Positions 6,734 to 7,503 of a DNA stretch of 7,503 bases are shown here, piece by piece (position 1 is the stretch's first letter; every line of letters begins with the position of its first letter). The DNA is taken from NCBI GenBank assembly GCA_035259145.1, contig DATFWQ010000213.1, positions 1 to 7,503 on the forward strand, written 5' to 3'. The notes beneath the pieces were generated by a model. It searched no databases, had not been told where the DNA came from, and saw only the letters and a program-made list of their open reading frames with translations. Origin of the DNA: CF-161 sp035259145 (GTDB lineage: Bacteria; Chloroflexota; Dormibacteria; Dormibacterales; Dormibacteraceae). Both the position numbers and the translations under genes were made by a program.

Positions 6734-6745
6734 ATGCACTTATGA
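6734..6745 (+). other. Three-codon mini-ORF overlapping the next start (ATGA)
   Basis: ATG CAC TTA TGA begins 5 bases after a strong GGGAG (6724-6728) and its TGA overlaps ATG 6742. The Shine-Dalgarno is better spaced for this tiny frame than for the real gene, where it is 13 bases away. It could couple translation by reinitiation, or it may be coincidence. Confidence 0.25.
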
Positions 6746-7503
6746 GCGCACTGATGGCTCCGGTCAACCCGATGGCCGCCGAGGGGAAGGACACCGTCCT
6801 CGACATCCTTCGCCGCGACCAGAAGAAGTTCTTCGACCTGGTGGAGGACCCCAGGAACTGGAACGTCCAGACGCGCTGCACCGAGTGGGAGGTGCGCGAC
6901 CTCGTCGGTCACATGATCGACGTCACCGAGGGCTACCTCTCGCGCTGGGAGGTGGCCGGGAAGGGCGAGAGCGCCGGCGCGCTCGGCCTCCCCGTCATGG
7001 GAGAGACGCTGAACGACCACGCTCTCGAGTTTCGTAAGCTCTCACGCGACGAGGCGCTGGGCCGTCTAAACGACGACAGGTCGAAGATGATGTCGATCTT
7101 CGACGCGCTCACGCCTGACGAGTGGACGGGCTTCATGGTCACACACCCGTACATGGGCCCTGTCCCGGCCGGGTTCTATCCAGCCTTCCACATCATGGAC
7201 TACGGGATTCACCCCTACGACATTGAGTATGGGCTGGGCGACAAGCTGGCCGAGCTCGACGAAGCCACGGCGGGCGTGCTGATTCCGTACTGCCACATCA
7301 TCATGCAGTACACGGTCGACCAGAAGGCCGCAGAGGGGGTCGACGCCGTTTACGGCATGGATGTCTCAGGTCCCTGGGGCGGCAGGTGGCGCGCGACCGT
7401 CAAAGACGGTCAGTGGTCCTCCCAGCCCGAGGCGGGCGACTTCGAGGGTTGTCAGGCCCTGTTCCGGTATACGCCGTCTGACTTCGTCCTCACGGTCTTC
7501 GGC
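6742..7503 (+). CDS. DinB / mycothiol-dependent maleylpyruvate isomerase-family protein, C-terminus cut by window edge
   Basis: Unbroken frame of 254 residues running off the right edge; I translated it directly. The N-terminal four-helix DinB-like domain is shown by LRRDQKKFFDLVED, CTEWEVRDLVGHM (H57) and AFHIMDYGIHPYDI (H150, D153, H157). In mycothiol-dependent maleylpyruvate isomerase the metal triad is His-Glu-His, the last two four residues apart (from memory). Here the order and the spacing of the last two are kept, but Asp stands for Glu. A second, beta-rich region starts near residue 205 (VDAVYGMDVSGPWGGRWRATV), like the SCP2-type C-terminal domain of that family. Known members isomerise maleylpyruvate using mycothiol, but many are uncharacterised. 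It lies 49 bases after the ring-cleaving dioxygenase, which fits a thiol-dependent isomerase acting on a ring-cleavage product (inference). ATG 6742 is chosen; ATG 6754 and 6772 are in-frame alternatives. Confidence 0.75.
   Translation, partial: MSALMAPVNPMAAEGKDTVLDILRRDQKKFFDLVEDPRNWNVQTRCTEWEVRDLVGHMIDVTEGYLSRWEVAGKGESAGALGLPVMGETLNDHALEFRKLSRDEALGRLNDDRSKMMSIFDALTPDEWTGFMVTHPYMGPVPAGFYPAFHIMDYGIHPYDIEYGLGDKLAELDEATAGVLIPYCHIIMQYTVDQKAAEGVDAVYGMDVSGPWGGRWRATVKDGQWSSQPEAGDFEGCQALFRYTPSDFVLTVFG

Overview
The window is high-GC bacterial DNA carrying seven protein-coding genes, two of them cut by the window edges. No rRNA, tRNA, CRISPR array or insertion sequence was seen. Several GTG starts, the GC-rich antisense open frames and a C-terminal neighbour of the mycothiol-dependent maleylpyruvate isomerase / DinB family point to an actinomycete-like organism. 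Chloroflexota or a related soil lineage remains possible, and the sequence alone does not settle it.

Left part (1-2478, minus strand): a short-chain dehydrogenase/reductase lies upstream of a xylulose-5-phosphate/fructose-6-phosphate phosphoketolase, which is truncated at position 1. They are 60 bases apart in the same direction and are probably cotranscribed. Just upstream of the dehydrogenase start (2514-2549) is a dense cluster of GGTAAC/GTTACC inverted repeats that looks like a repressor operator.

Middle part (2479-4260): a small VOC-fold protein resembling methylmalonyl-CoA epimerase runs rightward and converges on a minus-strand, single-domain MetE-like zinc methyltransferase. Two GC-rich hairpins fill the space between them. 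The MetE-like gene diverges from the next gene with only about 16 bases between the preferred start codons.

Right part (4262-7503, plus strand): a PaaK-like adenylate-forming acyl-CoA ligase, then a two-domain ring-cleaving dioxygenase of the MhqO/PcpA/LinE type, then a DinB/maleylpyruvate-isomerase-like protein that runs off the right edge. The dioxygenase keeps all the metal and second-shell residues I remember for PcpA.

Working reading (inference): the right half is a small catabolic or detoxification cluster for an aromatic or quinone-type compound. In it the dioxygenase opens a hydroquinone-like ring, a thiol-dependent isomerase may process the product, and the ligase would activate a carboxylic acid. 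The MetE-like and VOC proteins would supply methyl/thiol transfer and isomerisation steps of unknown substrate. The left half belongs to central carbon metabolism (acetyl-phosphate from sugar phosphates). No transcription regulator, transporter or methionine-pathway partner lies inside the window, so substrates cannot be fixed from here.
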